Shown piece after piece: positions 1-9,723 of a stretch of 64,000 bases of DNA (the first letter of the stretch is position 1; the number at the start of each line of letters is the position of its first letter). Below the pieces are notes generated by a model. That model worked only from the letters and a program-made list of their open reading frames with translations, had not been told where the DNA came from and did no database searches. The stretch lies in the NCBI GenBank assembly GCA_030844895.1, contig CM061229.1:123021682-123085681 (forward strand), given 5' to 3'. A program made the translations under genes and the position numbers. The DNA is from Ambrosia x helenae. Lineage: Eukaryota > Streptophyta > Magnoliopsida > Asterales > Asteraceae.

Positions 1-109
1 CTTCGTCCACTATTAATCTACCTTCGCCCATATCTTTCTACCTTCGCCCATATTAACAAATCTTAACATATGTTAGTTATCCAATCATTAGTCGCAAAAC
101 GCATCAACA
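1..109 (-). repeat. 3' LTR of the copia element (partial)
   Basis: This is a direct repeat of 14631-14739. On the minus strand it starts TGTTGATGCG immediately after the polypurine tract. It contains three of the ACCTTCGCCC/ACCTTCGTCC motifs found throughout the element. The remaining LTR (about 389 bp by comparison with the right copy) lies left of the window. Confidence 0.93.
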
Positions 110-121
110 AACTCCCCCTCG
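110..121 (-). other. Polypurine tract of the copia element
   Basis: The minus strand reads a G-run, GAGGGGGAGT, directly against the LTR start. This is the expected primer site for plus-strand DNA synthesis. The TAG stop of the extra ORF lies right next to it at 123-125. Confidence 0.85.
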
Positions 122-122
122 A

Positions 123-827
123 CTATTGATTGGATTGTTTTCTCTTTTGGTCCATTGTTTTGTTCATCAACTTGATTCTGAGCTGTTTCTTCTGCTCAGT
201 AGTCATTGGAGGCTCAAATGTTCTTTTCACTGGTTTAGACACATTCGCTATCTTCACCGTCTTACCAAGCTTATTCTCCAAATTGCTTCCCGCATTAATG
301 TCATAAGCAAAACAAACTCCAACCACTTGAGTATATTTCCTTGCTTGAGCAGCGTCTTTCGGTTCAAAGTAAATCGGATTGTAGAAAAGCATGATGATGT
401 CTTCAAAAGTGCAATTAATCAACCACATAGGATCAAATACATGAACATGCTTGTATTTATCCTTTCCATCTCTCAACACAATCACCGCTTCAGCCTTTCT
501 CCAATCATAATACCAGAAAATAAAATCAGCACTGAAATGCTGTGGCATAGGCATCAAAGGTATTTTTCTCATCACTTCAGGTGCTTTGTATATCAACGTA
601 ACCCGTTTCATATTGGTTTGAGGATCAATATCCCTATGAACTTTCCTTCGGGGATATTGAGGCTTGAATCTATTCCATCTTGTACGACTTTCCCAAACCA
701 ACTTATCTGCGCACCAACCCACATGCGAACCATTCACTTCTGCACCTGACATTGGGAATCTACATAAATCTCTGACCGCCCAGTACGGTAGAGTAAGCAA
801 ATCACAGAATCTATTGAAGTACAAGAT
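123..827 (-). CDS. Downstream part of the copia extra ORF, after an in-frame UGA
   Basis: About 234 open codons follow in exactly the same frame as the 976-codon ORF upstream, separated from it only by one TGA at 830-828. There is no ATG near the start (the first codons are ATC and TTG), so this is unlikely to be an independently started gene. It reads as the C-terminal domain of the extra protein, rich in Trp, Tyr and Phe in its middle, with a basic tail. I see no signal peptide or clear membrane span. It ends in TAG against the polypurine tract. It would be made only by read-through of the UGA or from an allele without that stop. The function is not known to me. Confidence 0.7.
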   Translation of the reverse strand: MLYFNRFCDLLTLPYWAVRDLCRFPMSGAEVNGSHVGWCADKLVWESRTRWNRFKPQYPRRKVHRDIDPQTNMKRVTLIYKAPEVMRKIPLMPMPQHFSADFIFWYYDWRKAEAVIVLRDGKDKYKHVHVFDPMWLINCTFEDIIMLFYNPIYFEPKDAAQARKYTQVVGVCFAYDINAGSNLENKLGKTVKIANVSKPVKRTFEPPMTTEQKKQLRIKLMNKTMDQKRKQSNQ

Positions 828-3758
828 TCATGTTTCCCATTTAGCAGCTATGCACTTCAGCCTGCCTAAGTATGTCCACCCGAGAGCTCTGCCTTTGAAC
901 TTGGCATTGTGAAATCTATAAAAGTTACCTTGAGCTTCAGGCTTTGGTCGGTTCTCATCCATTTCCCTCAATTTTCTCAAATAACTCTTCAATTCATCAG
1001 ACTGATTTGAAGGTCCTTGCTTATCAGCACCAAATACCTTCTCTACAAACTCTGCACTCCTTTGCTGTGCTTTCTGCTTCGCTGAATTGTTTGGTACCTC
1101 AGTAAAATCAGGAAATATTTCATCTTCATCTGTTTTTCTGAAATACTGAGGAAACTCTTCATGAGTTATATCTTCCATTTCCACTTCATCATTTTCAGGA
1201 GTATTTATATCATCTGAATGACTTCCAATATCCTTTTCAGGAATATCTGGAATCGACTCGTCCACTAAAAACTCCTCAAAAGTCTTCCCTACCCTCTGTG
1301 CAAGACCATCTAGAATTTCCTTTGCCACAGATGCAGGTAATTCTCCTTCCTCAAGATCAGGATCTTCATATTCCAATTCATATCGCATATCATCAGTTTG
1401 GAATATTTCAGTAAAGCATCCTGTGAACTCAATGGTCCATTCTCTTTTCTCCAACATATCTTTGTACAATTGTTTAGCATCATCAGATAAAGACCTCACC
1501 TTCTCATTCCAGAAGATACTTTCATCTGAATCAACGTTCTCACCTTTCTTCTTCTTAGAACTTGATTCTCCAGTACTCTTCTTTTTGGATGTCCTTTCTT
1601 CAAATGTAAACTTTGTAGTATCATCTCCTCCATCATCATCATCATCATCACTCTCACTATCATTCTCTTTATGTCTCCCAGACCCCTCAGCATCATCATC
1701 ATCATCATTATCATCCTCATCATCATTTTTATCTGACTCATCATCATCTTCATCATCATCTTTCTCTTCATCCGATTCAGAATCCTCATAATCAACTTTC
1801 TCTTCCTCATCTTCTTTATCTTCTTCACCCTCCTTCAACTTGGGTGCAGTATTATACAAATCATCAATCAAATCACTAAGGCGTTTGTTCTCAGCCCTTA
1901 GTTCTTTGTTATCTGCTTTAATCAGCTTAATCCTGCTCTTGTTTCTTGCACACTTACCTTCAAGCTTTTCATTCTTTGCCTCAAGCTTCTTAACCTTTTC
2001 ATTAATCTCATCCTGATTAGATTTAGAAGCAACCACAATCTGAAGCATTTTCTCTTCATTTTGCTTAAACTTGGCTATCTCAGCTTGTTGAGCTACAATC
2101 ATTTTCATCATATCATCCATTTTCCTGTTCACCTGCTTCATCACATCATCATCCACAGTGACTTTCTTGGATTTGGATTTGGATGGCTCAACTTCTTTTT
2201 CTTTCTGAGGCTTTCTGAACATGTCAAGTACATTGTCCAGTGCAACATTAAGTTGATCAGCTGATATTGGTTCTGCCTCTTTGGATTTCTTTTGCTTCTT
2301 GGCGACAGGTGAAGATAGCTTTGATGATGTACCAGCATCGGGCACTCTTTTCCCTTTCAACAATTGAGCTAACTCTTTCTCCCTCAACTGTTTAGTGCTA
2401 GTTTTCTTGGACATAGTCTTGTGCTTGGCTTTGGGCAAGTTTACAACTACAGTCTCTCCAACATTTAACTCTTCTAAGTCAACACCTAAACTTTCATCTT
2501 CAACATTCACTGACTTCTTTCTTTTCTCAGCTTCTTCAATGGATTTGTTCAAAGATTCAGACTCACCAACCATAGTGGCCTTACGTTTGGTGGCCCTAAC
2601 GTTTTCAGCATCAGAATCCCACTGCTCGTCTACCTCAGTCTCCTCTGAATCAACTAACTCTTCATCCACCAAACCTGAACCTTTCTTTGCCGTTGATTTT
2701 TGTCTAACCACCTGTTGCTTTGAGCTTCCCTGATCAATCTTTCCTTTGCCCTTCCCTTTGGCTCCAGGATTGACTACTTGTCTCTTCCTCTTAGTGCTTG
2801 CATCAACATACACTAAAGGATCATCATTATCCGAATCACTATCATCATGTCTCGCTCTGTTCTTGCCAGGATCAGTGTAATCCTGACTAGCCAAAGCTCC
2901 AAATAATCTCCTGTGAGGTGGCTTTTCATTGTCTGGCACACCTTTGTATCCTTTCATTCTCACCAAAGTACGAATATTCATGTGATCTTGACCTAGGATC
3001 ATAGTCGGATCCTTCTTCAACTCTGGATACTTGTGGTCAAAAATCATCATCAGAAATCTCGGATATAACATGAACTTCTTGTTCTTCATACCTTTCAGCA
3101 TCTCCAGCATATGGTCTAGAATCATACCAGATACGTTAAATGGTTTGTTGAGAGTCAACGCAACCATTAACGAACTCAAACTTCTTCTCATAACGTCATA
3201 TCCACCGCTCACACATCCAAATACATGAATAATGACATGTGCAAAGTACTTGAACTGCACACTCAGCTTCCCTTTATACATAGATCCATCAGTAATCGGA
3301 CCTTTGTACTTCATCCGTAAGAAACAAGCTTTCTGCTCAGTCCATGATAACTCTCTGGGATCTTCACTGACTTCAAACTTGATCTGCAGTGCTTCCCGTA
3401 TATCAGACTCTGTCAAAAACATCTCCAAATCTTGAATCTTGCTCTTAATAATCGTCTGATTATCCCAGAAGTCATACTTCGCATTTCGGTAGAAATCTTC
3501 AATAATGTCTCTATATATGATCGTCGGTGTGGCTAATGCATGTACAATTCTGCTCCTCTTCAAGAACTCTATGATCCTGGTGAACTCTGTATTCTTCTCC
3601 ACGTCACCAAGATACGCACAGCAGTTGTGAGATCGCTCGAATGGCCAACTGCTCGGAACAGATGCTTCAGCCTGTTGCACCGGATCTGGAACAACATTCT
3701 CTGCTGGAACTTCAACATTTTCCACTGGTGCCTCAACGTTTTCGGATTGATCAGCCAT
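828..3758 (-). CDS. Extra ORF (env-position) of the copia element
   Basis: A 976-aa ORF after pol in the same orientation. I chose the ATG at 3758-3756 because the 84 codons open upstream lie in a motif-rich untranslated block and because an acceptor-like TGTGCAG abuts this ATG. The protein starts MADQSENVEAP. It has a folded-looking N-terminal domain (about residues 35-290, aromatic and Leu rich), then long charged, Lys/Ser/Glu-rich linkers, a coiled coil around 590-660, and a highly acidic Asp/Glu/Ser stretch around 670-740. No fusion peptide, signal peptide or convincing transmembrane helix is visible, so envelope is only a positional label. SIRE-lineage elements are known to carry an extra ORF here. 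The frame continues past the UGA at 828-830 to 123. Confidence 0.75.
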   Translation of the reverse strand: MADQSENVEAPVENVEVPAENVVPDPVQQAEASVPSSWPFERSHNCCAYLGDVEKNTEFTRIIEFLKRSRIVHALATPTIIYRDIIEDFYRNAKYDFWDNQTIIKSKIQDLEMFLTESDIREALQIKFEVSEDPRELSWTEQKACFLRMKYKGPITDGSMYKGKLSVQFKYFAHVIIHVFGCVSGGYDVMRRSLSSLMVALTLNKPFNVSGMILDHMLEMLKGMKNKKFMLYPRFLMMIFDHKYPELKKDPTMILGQDHMNIRTLVRMKGYKGVPDNEKPPHRRLFGALASQDYTDPGKNRARHDDSDSDNDDPLVYVDASTKRKRQVVNPGAKGKGKGKIDQGSSKQQVVRQKSTAKKGSGLVDEELVDSEETEVDEQWDSDAENVRATKRKATMVGESESLNKSIEEAEKRKKSVNVEDESLGVDLEELNVGETVVVNLPKAKHKTMSKKTSTKQLREKELAQLLKGKRVPDAGTSSKLSSPVAKKQKKSKEAEPISADQLNVALDNVLDMFRKPQKEKEVEPSKSKSKKVTVDDDVMKQVNRKMDDMMKMIVAQQAEIAKFKQNEEKMLQIVVASKSNQDEINEKVKKLEAKNEKLEGKCARNKSRIKLIKADNKELRAENKRLSDLIDDLYNTAPKLKEGEEDKEDEEEKVDYEDSESDEEKDDDEDDDESDKNDDEDDNDDDDDAEGSGRHKENDSESDDDDDDGGDDTTKFTFEERTSKKKSTGESSSKKKKGENVDSDESIFWNEKVRSLSDDAKQLYKDMLEKREWTIEFTGCFTEIFQTDDMRYELEYEDPDLEEGELPASVAKEILDGLAQRVGKTFEEFLVDESIPDIPEKDIGSHSDDINTPENDEVEMEDITHEEFPQYFRKTDEDEIFPDFTEVPNNSAKQKAQQRSAEFVEKVFGADKQGPSNQSDELKSYLRKLREMDENRPKPEAQGNFYRFHNAKFKGRALGWTYLGRLKCIAAKWET

Positions 3759-4216
3759 CTGCACATCAAAAACAGAAAAACACGTCAAAATGCAAAAACG
3801 ACAAAAAGTTAAAAATTTTAAGGTTTTAAAGGTTCTACATTCGCCCCTTTTGAACTGGACGAATGTGAATATATCTGGTCGAATGTAGAATATTTTGGAC
3901 GAACATGAAAAAGTATTGGGATTAAGACACATTCGCCCGTTTAACGGTACATTCGTCCACAATAATTCACATTCGCCCATTTTGTTGACCCGAATGTGAA
4001 ACATGTTCATCCCTAAAATTTAAAAATTTGCCAAAGTTGTTTTTAACATATCATTTTGATCCAAATGTATCCTACAGTGACCGATCAACACTCGTGTACC
4101 ATCAATTGTAATGATTATTCAATTTTCATTAGTTTTAAAGTGGAATTAGGGTTTATAGGCTTCAATCGATCAATCAATCATCTAATCATTGTTATTATCC
4201 CAATTCCTCATATTAT

Positions 4217-4224
4217 CTCCCCCT
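4217..4224 (-). other. Internal polypurine tract
   Basis: The minus strand reads AGGGGGAG, identical to the core of the terminal tract at 112-119. It lies about 460 nt upstream of the extra ORF start. It could prime additional plus-strand synthesis, as central tracts do in other retroelements. That role is inference. Confidence 0.5.
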
Positions 4225-5874
4225 AAAACTGATGAAGATTGAATGAGAATCAAAAACAACCATCAAAACAGACTCTAAGACCCTAAAATGTAAAACCCTA
4301 GGTCCGAATAAAAAAAACGACGATTCTGATCTGAATGTGAGTCCAATACCTGTAAAATTTATAGAGAAATGATCAGGAATGTATAGGGAATGAAAATCAC
4401 AATCAAAAGAAATCAAAGCAACAAGGTCTGGTATCTTAGAAATTTTGAAAAATTTTGTGAATGAAGGTTCGAACCTGGACTGGTATATATAAGGAAGTCA
4501 CCTTCGCCCGTTTATAATGGGCGAATGTAGGTCTCTTCCACCTTCGTCCCAATTCAATGACCCGAAGGTGAAATATTCACCCGAAGGTGGATGTGTGATG
4601 TATAAATTCCACATCCGTCCAAAATTTAACGGGCCGAAGGTAAGATTTTTCCACATTCGACCCAATTAAGGGGCGAATGTGAAATGGAAAAATCTGAAAA
4701 TTTCGCCAAATCACAAATTCGAATCCCGTTCAACATTTTTCAATCTGTTAAACTTCCAAAACTCAAATTGTCACATTTTGAATGATACAAAGCCCAGATG
4801 GTGTTATCAAATCTCAGAAATTGACCATCAAGCATCCCCGGTTATCAAAAATAAAGTAGAAATGCATTTTTGGTTTTTCTGAAATTTTATCAAAACACAC
4901 CTAAAATCTTTTTGGATTTTGTATCTTTTTGACAATAAAAGTAAAATGCAACAAAATAAAATGCATCAAAGTAAATGAAAGCAGTAAACATTTTGTGATA
5001 TCCGGTAAGAGGATCATATCAGTTTTCTGAGAAATCTGAGCACAGCATTGATCTGTTTTAATATTATCATTAGAAACTATATGTGACACGGCAATTGCTG
5101 ATATTGTGGTCCACGTAAGCTCACATGCAGACAATTACGCAATGCTTTAAAATGATACGAATTAGGTGTATTAGACTAACACATTGTGGTTCCCACACAC
5201 ACGACATACTCCCGTATCAAGTAATTGCACAAAGCTTCATCGTAACGCGTGATTATGCTAAAGTTATCCGTAAAATTTACAAAGTATATAGCACAGAGGT
5301 GTACAGGTCAGCAAATAAATGCAGCAAAGTAACATGTGCATATACACTAGGTTGAGGCTGATATTAACCACTGATTTGCATCAGAAAGTCAATACGATGT
5401 AATAATGATCTTTGATCAATAAAACATAAAGTTCCTCAATTCGGTAACTTTCGGTTTTGGCAATAAGCTCTTTTGCAAATATTCTGATGAAACTAGGTCC
5501 GTAAATCAATACGACAGAAATTTAATCAGAATATCCCGGATAACAATAACATAACGACCCGAAACCTCAGATTTTGGCAATCCTATCAAACGAAATTACG
5601 GTACTAAGACCATATGCCCATGAGGTGTTCAGCCACAAACGCGTAGTTTGTTATGTTTGTATCACTAATGCACGCAATATTTAGTCTACGAAGCCTATTA
5701 GCATATCACACGTAATCAACATACGTCTCATTATACTATACAATACTTTAGCCTGTGTCAGATCCCCACTGTGTACTATCATTTCCTCTTTTTATCCAGG
5801 AAATCATTTTGGTTTTCTAATTTTTTAGGTCTTTTGAAAATTTTTCAATGTTTTTGGTTTTTCTGATAAAAAGA

Positions 5875-5882
5875 CTCCCCCT
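5875..5882 (-). other. Internal polypurine tract
   Basis: A second internal AGGGGGAG on the minus strand, about 240 nt after the pol stop. It is followed by TTTT-rich sequence. Both internal copies are preceded on the minus strand by TTTT, which the terminal copy is not. Confidence 0.5.
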
Positions 5883-6122
5883 AAAATAAAGAACATATTT
5901 TTGGGTTTTTAATTTTTCTGAAAAACAAAACAAAAATTTGAAAGAAACAATCCACTTGAAAGCATCAACTTCTTTGAGGAATAAACAATCCCCTCGAAAG
6001 CATCAACTTCTTTGAGGATTATGATAGTAAAGAGAAATTCCCAATTAGCAAAGAGAAATTCCCAATTAGCAAAAATTTAAAAACTAAAACTAAAACTAAA
6101 AAGCGATAAACCGAGGTGCCGA

Positions 6123-9100
6123 TTAGTCCTGTTTTTCCTTTATATTGTTTACTTTTAAAAGATATTCAAAGCGGGATCTGTCAAAAGCTTTTGTAAACAA
6201 ATCTGCACGTTGGTAGTCAGTATGGATTTTGACCATATCTATCAATTCCTTAGCGTAACAATCACGGATAAAATGATATTTAATCCGGATATGTTTCGCT
6301 TTAGAATGATTTTCAGTATTTTTAGTTAATGCAATTGCGGCTTCGTTGTCACAGTGTATAGGGGTTTTAAGAAACTGCAAACCGTAATCCACCATCTGTT
6401 GTTGGATCCAGAGTACTTGCGAACAGCAACTTGAGGCTGCAATGTACTCAGCTTCACAGGTAGACAGCGCCACGGAAGTCTGTTTCTTGCATTGCCAGGT
6501 AATTAACCTGCTCCCTAAAAACTGGCAACCAGCTGTAGTAGATTTGCTATCTTTGTCACAGCCGCCCCAATCTGCATCACTAAAAGCAATAAAATCAAAA
6601 TCATCATCATTAGGGTACCACAGTCCTTTTGATGGACAACCCTTCAGATATCGAAGGATACGCTTGACCGCCATCAGATGACTTTGTTTCGGCTTCGATT
6701 GATAGCGAGCACAGAGACACGTTGCATACATAATATCTGGTCGAGACGCTGTCAAATACATCAGAGATCCGATGATTGCTCTGTATGTAAATGGGTCCGT
6801 CAGCTCCCCCTTAGCGTCCACTCCAATCCCGTGATTGGGTTGAATCGGGGTATCCATCGGCTTAGAGTCCTCCATCTGGAATCGGCTCAAGATGTCGGAG
6901 ACATATTTCGTCTGGTGAATGAAGATCCCGTCGGGTCTTTGGTCCACCTGCAAACCGAGGAAAAACTGCATCTCCCCCATTGCGCTCATTTCGAACTTTT
7001 CTTGCATGACAGTTTCGAATTCCCTGCATAAAAGTTCGTTGGTTGAACCAAAAATAATATCATCAACGTAAATCTGTACTAGAAGCAAATCATCTCCCGT
7101 CTTCTTCGTGAAGAGGGTGCAATCGACGAGGCCGCGCTTGAATCCTTTGGAGATGAGATATGTACTTAGCTCCTCGTACCACTGTCTTGGAGCCTGGTGC
7201 AAACCATATAAAGCTTTGTTCAGCACATAGACCTTATCCCGGTGGATTGGGTCCTCAAAGCCTGGTGGCTGCCCGACATAAACCTCTTCCTTGACTTTCC
7301 CGTACAAAAATGCGCTCTTGACGTCCATTTGATAAACTTTGAATTTCTTGTATGAAGCAAACGCGAGGAACATCCGAATAGCTTCAATTCGTGCTACTGG
7401 TGCATAGATTTCGTTGTAATCAATCCCTTCGATTTGATGGAAACCCTGCACGACCAATCTGGCTTTGTTACGAACAATAACCCCACGATCATCCTTTTTG
7501 CACTTAAACACCCATTTAGTGCCTATTTTCTTCCTTCCCGGCGGCAAATCTGTGAGCGTCCAAACTCCCAATTTCTGGAATTGCAATAACTCCTCCTGCA
7601 TTGCCTCAACCCAGGCATCTTCATTCAAAGCGTCCTTGTATGTCCTTGGCTCTACCTGCGACACATAACATGCAAACGACCAATCATTTTGACTACCAGA
7701 TTTTTGAATTTTGGCATATAATGCTAAAGCACCAAAACTCTCTGGCGAGTTAACGCTTTTTAGCTGCCCTCTGGTCATAACACCACTTCCAGGATCACCG
7801 ATAACTTGCTCCAGCGGGTGAATACGATGAATCCGAGATTCCGGATAAACAGGTACAATCACTCCCGTCTGAGCAGTCAAGTTTTCTACAGCATCCAGAT
7901 CATGACCCGTGGTTGATGATGAAGCAACTTCTGGAGTTGGAGTTGGGTTCACTGGCATTGCCTCTGGTTCTTCTGCATGTTCAAGAATGACTTCTTCAAA
8001 TTGTTCAACTTCAGATTCTGAAGAGTCTAATGAAGTTGAAGCCTCTTGAAATACATCTTCCTCTTGTATAGGAGCATTGGTATCATCAGAAGCTGGTGGG
8101 GGGTTCACGGTGATTGGACGCACCAACGATGAAGTCGACGCATTTTCACACTCGTAAAGTAATCTGATAACAGCTTCTTCAACCAAGCTATCTAGGTTGA
8201 ATGATTCAAAGAAGTCTTTGTAATCAAACATCCAATCAAGACCCGTGCCTTGCAAATTTTGAGTATATCGTTGAACTTCCACGTTAGCCCAATCCTCCAC
8301 TTGACGAGTTCGCTTGTTGAATACCCGTTTGAGCGGGGTTGCATATCCAACAAAATATCCCTCCTCAGCTTTAGGACTAAACTTCTCACCTGGATTCAAC
8401 ATCGTGCATGGCGCCCCGAAAGGTTCTAGATACTCTAAGTTGGGCTTTCGTCGGTGTAACAGTTCATAAGATGTTTTTCCAAACTTCTTCACTGTTAGAA
8501 CCCGATTTAGTGTATAATTTGCTGCATAAATCGCCTCGTTCCAAAACATTACCGGAAGATTTGAATCAGCAAGCATTGTTCTAGCCGCCTCAATTAGAGT
8601 CCTATTCTTTCGTTCAGCAACACCGTTCTGCTGTGGGGTGTACGGAGCCGAATATTCATGATGTATCCCTTTGCTTGCACAAAGTTCAACCATCTTGGCA
8701 TTTTTGAACTCCGTCCCATTATCACTCCGAATTCTCTTTATCTTCACATTGTAGAGATTCTCTAGTCGAGTGAACAGAACTTTCAAGTTGTTAAAGGTGT
8801 CGCTTTTTTTTTGCAAACACATCACCCATGAAAATCGTGAATAGTCATCAGTGACAACTAAACAATAAAGCTCTCCAAGATGACTTTTGCGCTTGACCGG
8901 TCCGAATAGGTCCATGTGCAGTCGCTCAAGTGGCATCTCAACAGAGTTAACTTTCTTCACTTTGTGGGCCTGTTTGTGTTGCTTCCCTTTCTTACAGCTT
9001 ACACACTTGTCATTTAGATGAAAATGTTTCACGTTTACTCCATCAACAAGCCCATTTTTCACAAGTTGATTCATTTTCCTCAGATGAATGTGCCCCATTC

Positions 9101-9560
9101 TTCGGTGCCACATTATCGATTCTTTCTCAGTCGCTTTGGATAGAAAACATGTTATTTGCCCCTGTGATGTCATCGCCTGGGACATGTCAAGAATATAGAG
9201 ATTGTTGACGCGAGGTGCCATCAACATTATCCACTCCTTTGGAATTTTGAAGCCCGGTTTGAGAATATAGCAGGATTTGTCATCAAAATGCACAGAAAAT
9301 TGTTTATCACATATTTGACTGACACTCAGCAGATTATAATCTATCTGCTTTACATAAGAAATCCGCTCAAAGCTCACAATCCCATTACTCACGCTTCCTT
9401 CCATTGTGATATATCCTCCTTTGTTTCCAGCGAATGCAACATACCCTCCATTGATTTTTTTCACGTCGAACAGCAATGCGAGATCCCCTGTCATGTGGCC
9501 TGAAGCTCCACTATCAACAATCCAGAGACTGCTAATAGGGCCAGCTGAAGCTCCCTGCAC
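6123..9560 (-). CDS. pol: copia Pol: protease, integrase, reverse transcriptase, RNase H
   Basis: About 1,145 residues, uninterrupted. Domains in order: aspartic protease with DSGASGHM (residues 16-23); GAG-pre-integrase/HHCC zinc region (His 152 and 157, Cys 186 and 189); integrase core with Asp near 238, Asp 280 (RSDNGTEF) and Glu 316; copia reverse transcriptase with QMDVKSAFL (about 745) and YVDD (831-834); RNase H to the C-terminus with CEAEYIA. All key residues I looked for are present. No ATG exists near the left end. The frame is open only from 9572, just after a TGA at 9575-9573, and is +1 relative to gag. The GTG at 9560 is therefore a formal start only; entry most likely comes from gag (see the candidate intron at 9555-9723). 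Confidence 0.95.
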   Translation of the reverse strand: MQGASAGPISSLWIVDSGASGHMTGDLALLFDVKKINGGYVAFAGNKGGYITMEGSVSNGIVSFERISYVKQIDYNLLSVSQICDKQFSVHFDDKSCYILKPGFKIPKEWIMLMAPRVNNLYILDMSQAMTSQGQITCFLSKATEKESIMWHRRMGHIHLRKMNQLVKNGLVDGVNVKHFHLNDKCVSCKKGKQHKQAHKVKKVNSVEMPLERLHMDLFGPVKRKSHLGELYCLVVTDDYSRFSWVMCLQKKSDTFNNLKVLFTRLENLYNVKIKRIRSDNGTEFKNAKMVELCASKGIHHEYSAPYTPQQNGVAERKNRTLIEAARTMLADSNLPVMFWNEAIYAANYTLNRVLTVKKFGKTSYELLHRRKPNLEYLEPFGAPCTMLNPGEKFSPKAEEGYFVGYATPLKRVFNKRTRQVEDWANVEVQRYTQNLQGTGLDWMFDYKDFFESFNLDSLVEEAVIRLLYECENASTSSLVRPITVNPPPASDDTNAPIQEEDVFQEASTSLDSSESEVEQFEEVILEHAEEPEAMPVNPTPTPEVASSSTTGHDLDAVENLTAQTGVIVPVYPESRIHRIHPLEQVIGDPGSGVMTRGQLKSVNSPESFGALALYAKIQKSGSQNDWSFACYVSQVEPRTYKDALNEDAWVEAMQEELLQFQKLGVWTLTDLPPGRKKIGTKWVFKCKKDDRGVIVRNKARLVVQGFHQIEGIDYNEIYAPVARIEAIRMFLAFASYKKFKVYQMDVKSAFLYGKVKEEVYVGQPPGFEDPIHRDKVYVLNKALYGLHQAPRQWYEELSTYLISKGFKRGLVDCTLFTKKTGDDLLLVQIYVDDIIFGSTNELLCREFETVMQEKFEMSAMGEMQFFLGLQVDQRPDGIFIHQTKYVSDILSRFQMEDSKPMDTPIQPNHGIGVDAKGELTDPFTYRAIIGSLMYLTASRPDIMYATCLCARYQSKPKQSHLMAVKRILRYLKGCPSKGLWYPNDDDFDFIAFSDADWGGCDKDSKSTTAGCQFLGSRLITWQCKKQTSVALSTCEAEYIAASSCCSQVLWIQQQMVDYGLQFLKTPIHCDNEAAIALTKNTENHSKAKHIRIKYHFIRDCYAKELIDMVKIHTDYQRADLFTKAFDRSRFEYLLKVNNIKEKQD

Positions 9561-9723
9561 ACAAAAAGTAAATCATTTAGTTCTTTCGGGGGACCCAAGC
9601 CTGAGTCTTGGGCCTTTGAACATCGGTTTTCAAAGAAACATCCTCATTAACTTTTCCAACAACTTTTTGTTTTGGATCAATCTTTTTCTGATTGTTCAAA
9701 ACATTTTCCTTTTTCTCACTTAC
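9555..9723 (-). other. Candidate 169-nt intron linking gag to pol
   Basis: On the minus strand a consensus donor, CAAAG|GTAAGTGAG, sits at 9724/9723 inside gag. A strong acceptor with a T-rich run, TTTTTGTGTGCAG|G, sits at 9555/9554. The donor lies exactly after a gag codon (9726-9724) and the acceptor exactly before a pol codon (9554), so removal joins the two frames in phase 0. It would also remove both blocking stops (gag TAA 9579-9577, pol-frame TGA 9575-9573). A CTAAAT sequence about 25 nt before the acceptor could be the branch point. The sites and the phase are seen; the splicing is inferred. Confidence 0.6.

Larger units (their letters stand above)
3759..6122 (-). other. Non-coding spacer between pol and the extra ORF
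   Basis: There is no convincing ORF in these 2.4 kb. It holds two clusters of the TTCGCCC/GGGCGAA motif (about 3837-4005 and 4500-4680) and two internal polypurine tracts (4217-4224 and 5875-5882). It also has two short tandem duplications near its right end: a roughly 33-bp unit at about 5948-5980 and 5986-6018, and a 21-bp unit at 6031-6051 and 6052-6072. The rest is AT-rich with no recognised feature. Confidence 0.7.

Noticed and set aside
1423..1791. Ser-rich plus-strand ORF opposite the acidic tract of the extra ORF
   Set aside because: It is the antisense shadow of Asp/Glu/Ser-codon repeats in a real minus-strand ORF.
3759..4010. 84-codon N-terminal extension of the extra ORF
   Set aside because: It lies in the TTCGCCC motif block, and the downstream ATG at 3758 has better protein composition and sits at an acceptor-like site.
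9560..9577. Programmed frameshift between gag and pol
   Set aside because: The pol frame is closed by a TGA at 9575-9573, just after the gag stop, so a shift at the junction would terminate at once.
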